From Actinomycetota bacterium (GTDB taxonomy: Bacteria; Actinomycetota; Acidimicrobiia; IMCC26256; VFJJ01): a DNA stretch of 63,306 nt. The DNA lies in assembly GCA_009886115.1 (NCBI GenBank), contig VFJJ01000019.1:1-63306 (forward strand), read 5' to 3'. Of the stretch, positions 1-7,591 are shown piece after piece (position 1 is the first letter of the stretch; the number at the start of each line of letters is the position of its first letter). Position numbers and translations under genes: made by a program. Below the pieces are notes generated by a model. It was not told the origin of the DNA, ran no database searches, and worked only from the letters and a program-made list of their open reading frames with translations.

Positions 1-2
1 AG

Positions 3-110
3 ACCCGGGTGCCCTGGGTGGGCGAGCACACCGCCGAGATCCTCTCCGCCGACCTGGGCCTGTCGGCCGAGTCCATCGCGGCGTTGCGGGCTGACGGCGT
101 CGTGACCTGA
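3..110 (+). CDS. Family III CoA-transferase, C-terminal end only
   Basis: Only the last 35 codons are in the window. The readable tail (PWVGEHTAEIL, then LGLSAESIAALRADGVV) matches the C-terminus of CaiB/BaiF-type CoA-transferases, which move CoA between carboxylic acids and often end with such a helix. The catalytic Asp lies upstream, outside the window. The TGA stop is the first base triplet of the second copy of a 16-bp tandem repeat, so the duplication itself brings the stop into frame. A full family member is encoded at 36206-37426 on the other strand. The family call is an inference from about 20 residues. Confidence 0.7.
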   Translation, partial: TRVPWVGEHTAEILSADLGLSAESIAALRADGVVT

Positions 111-134
111 CGGCGTCGTGACCTGACAGCGTCG
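92..134 (+). repeat. 16-bp tandem repeat across a stop codon
   Basis: The unit TGACGGCGTCGTGACC occurs at 92-107 and 108-123, with a partial third copy from 124. The TGA of copy 1 is out of frame; that of copy 2 (108-110) is the stop of the CoA-transferase fragment. Confidence 0.85.
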
Positions 135-218
135 GGGCGTCGGCCCACCCGAGCGCTCCACTCGACCAACGGCCAGAACCCTGCTGCCAGCCCGCGACTC
201 CTGGCAGTTGGTCCTGAA

Positions 219-1100
219 CTATCCCGATGCGGGCACCGTGGCGGCGGCCGTCGCCGCGACGATGAAGTCGAGGACCACGGCCGTGGCGCCGCCGTCGACG
301 AGCAGGTCGATCCCGGTCACGAACGATGCGCCGTCGGAGCAGAGGAACTCGACGACCTTGGCGATCTCGTCGGCCGTCCCCATACGCCCCTTGCCCCCCG
401 AGCCCGGCGTGCACAACGGCGTGGAGTCGACCATGTGCGCCATGAGCGGCTGCTGCTCGTACTCCTGGCGACCCATCGGCGTGTCGATGATCCCCGGCGA
501 GAGGCTCACGATGCGAGCTCCCCGGGCGCCCCACGACGGCGCCGGCGTGACCGCCAGACGGTGCACACCTCGCTTCGACCAGCCATAGCCGTTGGCCTCC
601 ACCACGCCCTGACTGGCGGCCACCAACCGGTCCCAGAAGTCAGCGGCGCGGGGCTGGTCGAGGACGGCCTGGACCGCCGGGTTCGGTGCGCCCAGGAGGT
701 GCCCGGCCTGCGAGGCCACGAGCACCGCCGCCGTCGATTCGGTGACGAGCGGGTCGACCGCCTGGAGGAGGTCGGCGGTGGCGACCAGGTTCACGTCGAC
801 GATGCGGCGCCAGTCGGCCATGGTCGGTGAGAGCCCGGCCGCCAGCGCCAGGCCCCCGAGGGGGAGGTCGGCGGCCCGCAAGGCCTCGAGCACCGCCTGA
901 CGGGCGTCGTCCTGGGTGAGGTCACCAACGACCGGGCGCACGTCGGCTCCCGAAGCACGCAGGCCGTCGACGGTCGCCGCCAGCACCTCGGCGCGGGTGT
1001 CGACCGCCACCACGGGCCCATGCGCCGCGAAACGCCTCGTGATCGCGGCGCCCATGCCCCGTGCCGCCCCCGTGACCAGATGCACTCGTGTCGTCGTCAT
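219..1100 (-). CDS. Short-chain dehydrogenase/reductase (SDR)
   Basis: A 293-residue cytosolic NAD(P)-dependent oxidoreductase. The N-terminal Rossmann motif TGAARGMG lies near residues 10-17, the catalytic Ser is in VASQAG, and the Tyr-Lys pair is in YGWSK. The C-terminus carries the usual SDR end FVTGIDLLVDGG, followed by an Ala-rich tail longer than normal. Between the Ser and Tyr motifs there is a longer segment than in minimal SDRs (about 40 residues containing a WDRL helix), as in hydroxysteroid-dehydrogenase-like members. The ATG at 1098-1100 starts directly with TTTRVHLVTG. It lies downstream of the ThDP enzyme on the same strand and may be co-transcribed through the repeat-rich gap. 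The substrate cannot be told from sequence. Confidence 0.85.
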   Translation of the reverse strand: MTTTRVHLVTGAARGMGAAITRRFAAHGPVVAVDTRAEVLAATVDGLRASGADVRPVVGDLTQDDARQAVLEALRAADLPLGGLALAAGLSPTMADWRRIVDVNLVATADLLQAVDPLVTESTAAVLVASQAGHLLGAPNPAVQAVLDQPRAADFWDRLVAASQGVVEANGYGWSKRGVHRLAVTPAPSWGARGARIVSLSPGIIDTPMGRQEYEQQPLMAHMVDSTPLCTPGSGGKGRMGTADEIAKVVEFLCSDGASFVTGIDLLVDGGATAVVLDFIVAATAAATVPASG

Positions 1101-1124
1101 GGCTGCTCTCCTTCGTTCAGGCGT

Positions 1125-1198
1125 GTGCTTCAGGTGCTTCAGGGTGCTTCAGGGTGCTTCAGGGTGGGCATGGTGCTTCAGGGTGGGCATGGTGCTCA
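1125..1198 (-). repeat. TGA-anchored tandem repeats after the ThDP gene
   Basis: On the coding (minus) strand the stop codon of the ThDP gene begins a run of repeats: a 19-bp unit TGAAGCACCATGCCCACCC (first copy starts as TGAGCACC) twice, then the 10-bp unit TGAAGCACCC about three times. The array fills most of the gap before the SDR start. Confidence 0.85.
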
Positions 1199-2845
1199 GA
1201 ACGGGCTGGGGAGACGGTCCATGGGGACCTCGATCACCGTCGGGAGGCCGCCCGGGGCCGCGGCGTCGGCGATGGCTTCGCGCAGGAGCGGCTCGAGCTC
1301 GTCGATGCCGGTCACCGTCTCGCCCCGGGCGCCGAACGAGCGGGCGAACGCAGCGAAGTCGGGGTTGCGCAGCGCCGTCCCCAGCTCGCGGCCCTGGTAC
1401 TTCTCGCGCTGGTCGCGGTTGGAGTTCCCGTAGGCGTTGTCGTTGAAGATCACGGTGACGGTGTTGATGCCGTACTGGACGGCCGTCGCCAACTCGGTCG
1501 CCGCGAACAAGAACCCGCCGTCGCCGCTGATGGCCACGACCGGACGTTCGGGCACGGCGACCTTGGCCCCGATCGCGGTGGGGAACGCGAAGCCCAGCGT
1601 CCCCATGTACGACGACGCCAGGTAGGTGCGGGGCTCGTACACCGGGAAGTGCATGTGGCACATGTAGCCGATGGTCGTCGTGCACGGGACGACGACGGCA
1701 TCGTCGGGGATGGCCCGGCGCAACGACTCGACCATGTGGGCAGCTGGCCCGATGGCCCGGAGCTGCTCGCCCACCGAGGCCCGCATGGCCATGGTCTCGG
1801 CGGTTCGTGACGGCCGCCGCCGCGCACCCGCGCCAGCACCGGCACCGAGGGAATCGAGCGCGACGAGCAGGGCCTCGGAGCCGGCGCCGGCGTGGGCCAC
1901 GATCCCCACGGCCACCTTGGCGTGCTTGGCGATCTGGGTCGGGTCGGCGTCGAGATGCACGATCTGCTGGTTCGGCGCCGTTGCGAAGCCCTGGAAACGG
2001 GTGCCCACGGCCAGGATCACGTCGGCGTCGTCGATGACGGGGCGCAGGCGGCGGTTGACCCACATCGTGCCCACCGAGAGCGGATGACGGTCGTCGATGG
2101 CGCCCTTGCCCTCCCGGGTGGTGATCACCGGGGCCTGCAGCAACTCGGCGATCGCTGTGAGCGCGGCCGATGCCCCGCCGAGCATCGCTCCCCCGCCGGC
2201 CACGATCAGCGGACGGGCGGCACCGGCCAACAACGTCGCTGCCGCGGCAATGTGCTCGGGATCGCCGGCCGAGGGTTCGACGGGCTCGGGGTCGAGCAGC
2301 GTGATGTCGGCCTCGTCGATGAGCGTCTCGGGCGGGATCTCCACGTGAACGGGCCGGGGTCGCCCCGTGGCCATCTGCCGGAAGGCCTCGCGGACCGCGG
2401 CGGGGATCGCCGCCGGATCGAGCACCAGCTCGGCCCACTTCGTGATGGGGCGCACGATGTCGAGCTGGCCGTTGATGTCGTGCAGGCCCTCCAGATCGCG
2501 GTCGATCGCCGAGCGGGCCACCTGACCGGCGATCTGGAAGACGGGCGACGAGGTCGCGTAGGCCGTCGCCAGCCCGGTGGCCGCGTTGTAGACGCCGATG
2601 CCGGGCACGACCATCGAAACCCCCGGCTGGCCGCCCGCGCGCGCGTACCCGTCGGCCAGGTACGTGGTGCCCTGCTCGTGCCGGGTCGTGATGTAGCGGA
2701 TCTCGGGGATGTCGTAGAGCGCGTCGAGCGCGGCCATCAGCTGATCGCCGGGCAGGCCGAACAGGACCCGCACCCCTTCCCTGTACAGCTGACGGGCCAG
2801 GGCGTCCGCCCCTCGCATCATGGTCACGGCACGCTCCAAGCTCAA
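1196..2845 (-). CDS. Thiamine-diphosphate enzyme, acetolactate synthase/benzoylformate decarboxylase type
   Basis: A 549-residue three-domain ThDP enzyme. The N-terminal pyrimidine-binding domain has the catalytic Glu in RHEQGTTYLADGYAR (near residue 58). A central domain of the TPP_enzyme_M type follows, and the C-terminal PP domain has the ThDP/Mg motif GDGGF followed about 25 residues later by FNDNAYGN. It could condense or decarboxylate 2-oxo acids. No regulatory subunit gene is adjacent, so a catabolic or acetolactate synthase-like role is likelier than branched-chain amino acid synthesis. Near residues 333-340 an Ala-Gly repeat (GAGAGAGA) sits in the linker before the PP domain. It is divergent from the 2-hydroxyacid dehydrogenase at 2938, with about 90 bp between starts, which suggests related 2-oxo/2-hydroxy acid metabolism. 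Confidence 0.85.
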   Translation of the reverse strand: MSLERAVTMMRGADALARQLYREGVRVLFGLPGDQLMAALDALYDIPEIRYITTRHEQGTTYLADGYARAGGQPGVSMVVPGIGVYNAATGLATAYATSSPVFQIAGQVARSAIDRDLEGLHDINGQLDIVRPITKWAELVLDPAAIPAAVREAFRQMATGRPRPVHVEIPPETLIDEADITLLDPEPVEPSAGDPEHIAAAATLLAGAARPLIVAGGGAMLGGASAALTAIAELLQAPVITTREGKGAIDDRHPLSVGTMWVNRRLRPVIDDADVILAVGTRFQGFATAPNQQIVHLDADPTQIAKHAKVAVGIVAHAGAGSEALLVALDSLGAGAGAGARRRPSRTAETMAMRASVGEQLRAIGPAAHMVESLRRAIPDDAVVVPCTTTIGYMCHMHFPVYEPRTYLASSYMGTLGFAFPTAIGAKVAVPERPVVAISGDGGFLFAATELATAVQYGINTVTVIFNDNAYGNSNRDQREKYQGRELGTALRNPDFAAFARSFGARGETVTGIDELEPLLREAIADAAAPGGLPTVIEVPMDRLPSPF

Positions 2846-2937
2846 CGGGCGACAGCAGGCGGGTGCGCATCATCACACCCCCCGTGCGGCGAGGGCGACC
2901 CGTGCGCGAGCGGGGGACCATGCACCAGGATGGGGGG

Positions 2938-3996
2938 ATGACCACACGTGCTGACACACCGCTCGTCGTCGGCTTCCTGTATCCCCCGCCCCCGCAGGTC
3001 GACGTCGATCGATTCCTCGCCCGGGTCGGACCGACGCCGCGTCCCATCGAGGTGGTGCGCGGCTTCTACTTCGAAGATCACGGCCTGCGCACCACCAAGG
3101 CGACCGAACGCGATCCCTCCGCCCTGCGGCCCCTCGAACCCGAGCTCACGCCCGAGGTCGCCGGCGTCCTGGCCCGGTCCGAGGTGTTGCTCACGCTCGA
3201 CGTGCCGTGCGACCTCCCGAGCCTGGCTCCGAAGCTGCGCTGGATCCAGGCCGTGGGCGCGGGCACGAACCAGTTCGACATGGACGCACTCGGGAAGATG
3301 GGCGTGCGGCTCACGTCCTCGGCCGGTGTCGGCGCTCCGCCCATCGCCGAGTTCGTCATCGGGCGCATCCTCGAGGTGTGGAAGGACATCCGGGCCTTGG
3401 AGGAGCTGCAGCGGACCCGGCGTTGGGAGTTCACCCAGGGCCGGCTCCTCATGGGCTCCACCATCGGTATCGTGGGCCTCGGTGCCATCGGCAGCGAGAT
3501 CGCCAAGCGGGCCAGAGCCTTCGGGATGCACGTGCTCGCGACGCGGCGTTCGTTCCGTCCGGGCATGACCGCCGACAATGTCGACGAGCTGTTCGGCCCC
3601 GGACCCGACGGGCTGGGCGAGCTCCTCCGCCGCTGCGACGTGGTCGTGCTGTCGGCACCCGCGACGGCCGAGACCACCGACCTCATCGGCACCCCCGAGT
3701 TGCATGCCATGAAACCCGGTGCCGTGCTGGTGAACGTGGCCCGGGGTCCCCTCGTCGACGAGGGCGCGCTCATCGCTGCGCTGCATGACGGCCGTCTCGG
3801 AGCGGCCATCCTCGACGTCACCCGCACCGAGCCGCTCCCGTCCGACGACCCGCTGTGGGACGCCCCCCGCCTGTACCTGAGCCCCCACTGCTCCACGTCG
3901 CAGGACGGCTACAACGACCGCCTCCTCGACCTCTACGCCGACAACCTCGTGAAGTACCTGGCCAACGAACCCCTCAAGAACCTTGTCACAGGCTGA
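2938..3996 (+). CDS. D-isomer-specific 2-hydroxyacid dehydrogenase
   Basis: A 352-residue NAD-dependent dehydrogenase from the chosen ATG at 2938, which follows a purine-rich stretch (aggatgggggg). An upstream in-frame start at 2863 would add 25 poorly conserved residues. The NAD-binding motif GIVGLGAIGSEIAK lies in the middle, the substrate Arg in NVARGPLVDE, and the final His in LSPHCSTSQ. The normal catalytic Glu region reads TRTEPLPSDDPLW. It would interconvert 2-oxo and D-2-hydroxy acids in the cytosol. Its divergent neighbour is a ThDP 2-oxoacid enzyme. A perfect hairpin follows 20 bp after its stop. Confidence 0.88.
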   Translation: MTTRADTPLVVGFLYPPPPQVDVDRFLARVGPTPRPIEVVRGFYFEDHGLRTTKATERDPSALRPLEPELTPEVAGVLARSEVLLTLDVPCDLPSLAPKLRWIQAVGAGTNQFDMDALGKMGVRLTSSAGVGAPPIAEFVIGRILEVWKDIRALEELQRTRRWEFTQGRLLMGSTIGIVGLGAIGSEIAKRARAFGMHVLATRRSFRPGMTADNVDELFGPGPDGLGELLRRCDVVVLSAPATAETTDLIGTPELHAMKPGAVLVNVARGPLVDEGALIAALHDGRLGAAILDVTRTEPLPSDDPLWDAPRLYLSPHCSTSQDGYNDRLLDLYADNLVKYLANEPLKNLVTG

Positions 3997-4015
3997 CGGG
4001 GCTGCCCCCGTCCGT

Positions 4016-4060
4016 TCTGTGTGCAGAAATCGTCGCCTGGCGACGATTTCTGCACACAGA
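4016..4060. repeat. Palindromic hairpin repeat, copy A
   Basis: Two perfectly complementary 22-nt arms (4016-4037 and 4039-4060) around a single base. The core is CGTCGCC-N-GGCGACG with outer arms GTGCAGA/TCTGCAC. It lies between convergent genes (dehydrogenase stop 3996, hipA stop 4086), so it could act as a two-way terminator, but no T-tract follows. Related copies lie at 55729-55781 and 56761-56795. Confidence 0.9.
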
Positions 4061-4085
4061 TGGCGAGGCCGGGGGGGTGAGGCGG

Positions 4086-5339
4086 CTACCGCGCACTGCT
4101 GGCTTGGCGGCGGCGGTGCCGGAGCTCGGCGACGAGGTCGGCCGTCACCTTCTGGGGGAAGGGCAGGGCCCCGGCGCGCAGGTGCGCCTCGAGATCGGCC
4201 AGGCGTTCAACGAGATCGTCGAGCACCCTGACGGCGGCCCGTTCGGGCAGCCCGATCGTGGCGGCCAAGGCCAGGAGATGCCGTCGGGAGAGCCCGCGCG
4301 TTCGTCCCTGCCATGACAGCGCCAGGCTGGTGTCGCCGTAGGGCACCGTCGCCGGAAGGTCGTACGCCGGCGACACGCGCCATTCGCCGTCGCCCTGCAT
4401 CAGGATCGACAGGTTCTTGGCGTGCACGTCACCGTTGCCTGTGAGCCAGGCGAAGCACAGCTGCTGGTACAGGCTCCTCAGCGCGACGACTCGGGCCGGG
4501 CACCAGCGAGCGAGCGCGGTGACCACCTCCTCGGTGGTCACGTTGTACTTGTCAGCCGGCCATCGGCCCAGCACCTGGCAGGCGTCCTCGCACGCCAGCG
4601 CCTCGGTGCTGCCGTCGGCACGAGCAAGGCGATCGAAGCGGCGTATGAGCAGGCCAGGGCGCCTGTCGGCATCGTGCACGACGGTTGCCGAGGCGACGTC
4701 GAGGCGGCAGCGGCGGGCCTGGCTGAGGAAATAGGCCTCGTTCTCGACGACGTGGGGATACTCGGGCGGGTCGACCTTCAGGATGTACCGCTCGCCCGCC
4801 CGGCCGACCGGGACCGAGATCATCCGGGCCGAGGCCTTGTCCTGCACGCCGGGGAGCCCGACCCGGTCGATGACCCCGGCATCGGCCAGGACGTCGGCGA
4901 AGCGCAGCTCCGACCACTGCTCGGCCACCTGCACCAGGGCCTCGGCCGGGAGGGGCTGCTGACCGGCGGGCACCACCTGGACGTCACCGATCGCGTCACG
5001 CCCCACCGCCAGCAGCATCGTGAGCTCGTCGTCGGCGGAGGTCTTCAACGCCCGGTGCAGGCTCGAGAGCCTCCGTCCCTCGGGCAGCAGCCCGGCGAAG
5101 AACGGGGGGACCGCTCCGGCCGGGGTGCGGACGGGCCGATCGGTCAACGGCAGCGTCGTGGCCACCGCGGCAGTCGTGGCTGTCGCGTCTGTCGCCGCCT
5201 CGAGGTACTCGGCGTGATACGAGAACTCGACGCCGTCGACGTGGCGTCTGAGCACGCCGGCGAGGCGACCCGCCTTGTACACGTCGGCCGCGGCGACACT
5301 TCGCAGCGATTCCAACGACGTTGACTTCGCGGGTGTCAT
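4086..5339 (-). CDS. hipA: HipA-family serine/threonine kinase toxin
   Basis: A 417-residue HipA-like protein. The N-terminal HipA subdomain contains FFAGLLPEG (about 80-88). The kinase fold shows LPGVQDKAS (162-170, ATP-contacting Gln/Lys), ILKVDPP, the catalytic loop GNGDVHAKN (301-309, Asp304 and Asn309) and SPAYDLP (DFG equivalent, about 323-329). Known HipA kinases phosphorylate aminoacyl-tRNA synthetases or other targets and cause growth arrest when free of HipB. The ATG overlaps the hipB stop by 4 bases, so translation is coupled and follows antitoxin synthesis. All key residues are present, so the toxin looks intact. Confidence 0.9.
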   Translation of the reverse strand: MTPAKSTSLESLRSVAAADVYKAGRLAGVLRRHVDGVEFSYHAEYLEAATDATATTAAVATTLPLTDRPVRTPAGAVPPFFAGLLPEGRRLSSLHRALKTSADDELTMLLAVGRDAIGDVQVVPAGQQPLPAEALVQVAEQWSELRFADVLADAGVIDRVGLPGVQDKASARMISVPVGRAGERYILKVDPPEYPHVVENEAYFLSQARRCRLDVASATVVHDADRRPGLLIRRFDRLARADGSTEALACEDACQVLGRWPADKYNVTTEEVVTALARWCPARVVALRSLYQQLCFAWLTGNGDVHAKNLSILMQGDGEWRVSPAYDLPATVPYGDTSLALSWQGRTRGLSRRHLLALAATIGLPERAAVRVLDDLVERLADLEAHLRAGALPFPQKVTADLVAELRHRRRQASSAR

Positions 5340-5548
5340 GGCCGTCGAGGCTGCGCCGACAGCTCCAGGCCCAGCGCGTCGAGCACGGCCAGCACCTTGT
5401 CGAGCCGGACGGTGGCCTTGCCGGCTTCGAGAGCCCGGACGAAGCGCGGCGAGCAGCCGGCCAGGTCGGCCAGGCTGTCCTGGGTGAGCCGCAACGACTT
5501 ACGGCGATCTCGGACCTGTTGGCCGAGCGAGGTGAGCAGCGCTGGCAT
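5336..5548 (-). CDS. hipB: HipB-like XRE-family antitoxin
   Basis: A 70-residue helix-turn-helix protein: VRDRRKSLRLTQDSLADLAGCSPRFVRALEAGKATVRL is a textbook XRE domain. I start it at the ATG at 5546-5548, preceded by a strong AAGGGGG ribosome-binding site. The longer frame from 5632 would run through the operator palindromes. HipB proteins neutralise HipA and repress their own promoter. The palindromes just upstream (5567-5702) are the obvious binding sites. The stop overlaps hipA by 4 bases. Confidence 0.9.
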   Translation of the reverse strand: MPALLTSLGQQVRDRRKSLRLTQDSLADLAGCSPRFVRALEAGKATVRLDKVLAVLDALGLELSAQPRRP

Positions 5549-5566
5549 CGGTCCCCCTTCGTGAAG

Positions 5567-5702
5567 GGGCACGATCATGCCCTTTACGAGAGGATACCGC
5601 CTGGGATCACCGCGGCGTACCTCTTTCAGCACGATCGTGCCGTTCTTGGCACTGGGGACCTTGAATCGTCCCCACTACCTCGAAGAACGGCACGATCGTA
5701 CC
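5567..5702 (-). promoter_or_regulatory. Probable hipBA operator region with three palindromes
   Basis: Three related palindromes lie at almost even spacing: gggcacgatcatgccc (5567-5582), the perfect GCACGATCGTGC (5629-5640) and ggcacgatcgtacc (5689-5702), with centres about 60 bp apart. In addition ACGATCGTGCCGTTCTT at 5631-5647 is repeated in perfect inverted orientation at 5683-5699. Site 1 lies just upstream of the hipB ribosome-binding site. Binding of HipB dimers here is inferred from how HipBA modules are known to autoregulate. Confidence 0.75.
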
Positions 5703-5756
5703 TGTATCGCAACCTGCTGCAGTTGTCGACCTGGTCGTGTCGTCGGCGCCGGCTGC

Positions 5757-6545
5757 TCAGGCCCGGCGGCCGACAAGTACACCCTCCTCGTAGGTCCACA
5801 CCACCTCGAACGTCGCGTCGGTGCCGTCGAACAATCGGCGATGGCTGACAAGACGGCCGTCAGACACGGAGAATGGGGGTGTGCGGATCCATTGGTACAG
5901 TGAAACTTTCTCACCCACAATCAGCGAGTTGTCGGTCCAAACAATCTGCCATGTTCCCGAGTGTCGACTGATGACTGCGACCGCTTCGAACGAATACACC
6001 AGAAAGTCCGGGGTTCCATCCCCCGTCACGTCGGCGACCTCGATGGGCTGACTGGGGTCGATCTCAAGTCGGGCCTGCTCAGCGTTGTCGAGCGACACCT
6101 CGGCGACGGTCGACCATCCCGATCGGCCCGCGGACACGATTCGGACCACAGCCGCGTGGTCCCGCCCTGAAGGCTCGGCCCCTGGCTGCTGTCGGGCCAC
6201 GGCCGCGATCCAGGCACCCGGCCCGTCGGCCGCCACGCTCGAGCGGCTGACCACGTCAGCGACACCGGTAAGGTATCGAGCGAGGTCGGCCTCCCCAGGC
6301 AACTGAAGCGTATCGTCCCCTCGCTCCCCGACAGTCGCGCCGCTGGTAGCAGACGGGGCCGGCAAGCTCGTTGCTGGGGTTGCCGCCGGGGTCGGGCCCT
6401 GAGCAGCAATCTCCGCTGTCGACTCGCTGGCAACACTGGTTGCCTGACTCTCACCACATGACGTGACGACCGTCAGCATTGCGAGCACGATGAGGGCGAC
6501 GCTGCACAACCAACACCGACTGCGCTGGAACTTGATCGCCTTCAT
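5757..6545 (-). CDS. Putative lipoprotein with Ca-binding-like VCBS motif
   Basis: 262 residues. The N-terminus (KAIKFQRSR, hydrophobic core, then VVTSC) is a lipoprotein signal peptide with Cys near residue 30. A Ser/Thr/Ala/Pro-rich linker follows to about residue 75. Toward the C-terminus VADVTGDGTPDFLVYS has the DxxGDGxxD pattern of FG-GAP/VCBS calcium loops. It is probably anchored outside the membrane; the function is unknown. The start overlaps the stop of the upstream secreted protein by 4 bases, so the two form a translationally coupled pair. Base composition is noticeably less GC-rich than its neighbours. Confidence 0.6.
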   Translation of the reverse strand: MKAIKFQRSRCWLCSVALIVLAMLTVVTSCGESQATSVASESTAEIAAQGPTPAATPATSLPAPSATSGATVGERGDDTLQLPGEADLARYLTGVADVVSRSSVAADGPGAWIAAVARQQPGAEPSGRDHAAVVRIVSAGRSGWSTVAEVSLDNAEQARLEIDPSQPIEVADVTGDGTPDFLVYSFEAVAVISRHSGTWQIVWTDNSLIVGEKVSLYQWIRTPPFSVSDGRLVSHRRLFDGTDATFEVVWTYEEGVLVGRRA

Positions 6546-7087
6546 CCCCAGCCTCCCGTAGCTTTGAGTTCATTCCACGCTGCCAGCGGCCCATAAACGC
6601 CATACTTGGAATCGATACGTCGCATGGCCGTGTACTGCTGCCAGGTTTGCTTCCCGAGGATCCAACACCCACTCAAATAGCAATTGAGACCACCAGGTGC
6701 CGGTCCAATATATGTATTGGGCCATAGAGATATCATTTGGTACATCCCATAAAAGGGCCCGGCAGCATCGGCGTAGCTGTAGTTGTCTTCACGACAGGCC
6801 ATCAACGAGAGTGAGAGTGTTGGCGTGAAGGTGTCGCTCCACGTGTTCATGTACGGGTAGCTCGCGGCAAAGAAGTCGCCGGTAAACTGCAGCTCACCCA
6901 GCCACGTCGGAGGTTGGAGCGTCGACCAGTTGGCCTCACAGACCGCCACCGATTCCGCCGAAGCGGGCCGAGGAGTCAAGCCGAAGCTCGCGAGGCAGAC
7001 GGCGATGACAACGAGCATTCGGCGAGAGCGCCCACAGACTCTGCGCCTCGATCGTCGGGATCCGGATCGGATGTCGAAGCCTGACAT
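6542..7087 (-). CDS. Secreted lysozyme/Rpf-like protein (divergent)
   Basis: 181 residues from the ATG at 7085-7087, chosen because AGGGGAGGT lies 7 bases upstream and a signal peptide follows (basic RRSRRRVCGRSRR, hydrophobic MLVVIAVCLASFG, cleavage near PASAES). The mature part has an ACREDNYSYADAAGPFYGMYQM stretch resembling the catalytic Glu region and GxYQ motif of transglycosylase/resuscitation-promoting-factor folds, and ends WNELKATGGWG. I infer a possible peptidoglycan-active enzyme; similarity is weak. The segment 6590-6900 is AT-rich for this window, suggesting transfer. It is coupled to the lipoprotein gene at 5757-6545. Confidence 0.45.
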   Translation of the reverse strand: MSGFDIRSGSRRSRRRVCGRSRRMLVVIAVCLASFGLTPRPASAESVAVCEANWSTLQPPTWLGELQFTGDFFAASYPYMNTWSDTFTPTLSLSLMACREDNYSYADAAGPFYGMYQMISLWPNTYIGPAPGGLNCYLSGCWILGKQTWQQYTAMRRIDSKYGVYGPLAAWNELKATGGWG

Positions 7088-7279
7088 GAGACCTCCCCTG
7101 GGCAGCACCGGGTGACTTGTCCGTTGTCTGCAACGATACGGGTGCGGCTCTTCTGGAGTGACGTCGTTCTGGGTGTGAGTTCGGCCGGGTAGGGCGTCTG
7201 TTGCTGGGGGATACACCACTTCCGTGGCTGTTTCTGCTTTCCTGTCTGTAGTGAGTGCCAGCTACAGATAGGAGCTACG

Positions 7280-7591
7280 ATGTCGTGCATCGTGTCCCGG
7301 TCCCGACCAATGCTGCTGCGTGGCACTCTGACCACGTTCCGCCGCCGGTGCGGCAAGGCGACGTGCCGGTGCGCGACCGGCGAGCCCCACGAGAGCCCGG
7401 CGTTGACGTTCACCGAGTCGGGGCGGACCAAGACCGTCACCCTGGCGGCCAGCGAGGTGGCCGAGGTGACCGCGGCGTTGGCGGCCTACGAAGCGGCCCG
7501 AGCGGAGCTCGAAGCTGCCGCCCAGGCGGGCCTGGTCAAGCTACGCAACCGCCGCCAGGGAGGCTCGGGGTCCGAAGGCGGGCGTCGATGA
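7280..7591 (+). CDS. DUF6788 accessory protein of the ISKra4 element
   Basis: A 103-residue small protein. It has the RGTLTTFRRRCGKATCRCATGEPHESPAL pattern, with paired Cys in CGKATCRC, seen in the short ORF that precedes ISKra4-type transposases, followed by a helical Ala-rich segment. Its function is unknown. The stop overlaps the transposase ATG by 4 bases, implying coupled expression. A GGAG sits upstream of the ATG. Confidence 0.8.
   Translation: MSCIVSRSRPMLLRGTLTTFRRRCGKATCRCATGEPHESPALTFTESGRTKTVTLAASEVAEVTAALAAYEAARAELEAAAQAGLVKLRNRRQGGSGSEGGRR

Noticed and set aside
1149-3047. Long ORF (632 codons) in another frame over the ThDP gene
   Set aside because: Arg/Gly/Pro-rich translation without motifs; a shadow of the real gene at very high GC.
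4016-4060. Hairpin A as a simple rho-independent terminator only
   Set aside because: No T-run and a family resemblance to two other copies; termination remains possible as a side role.
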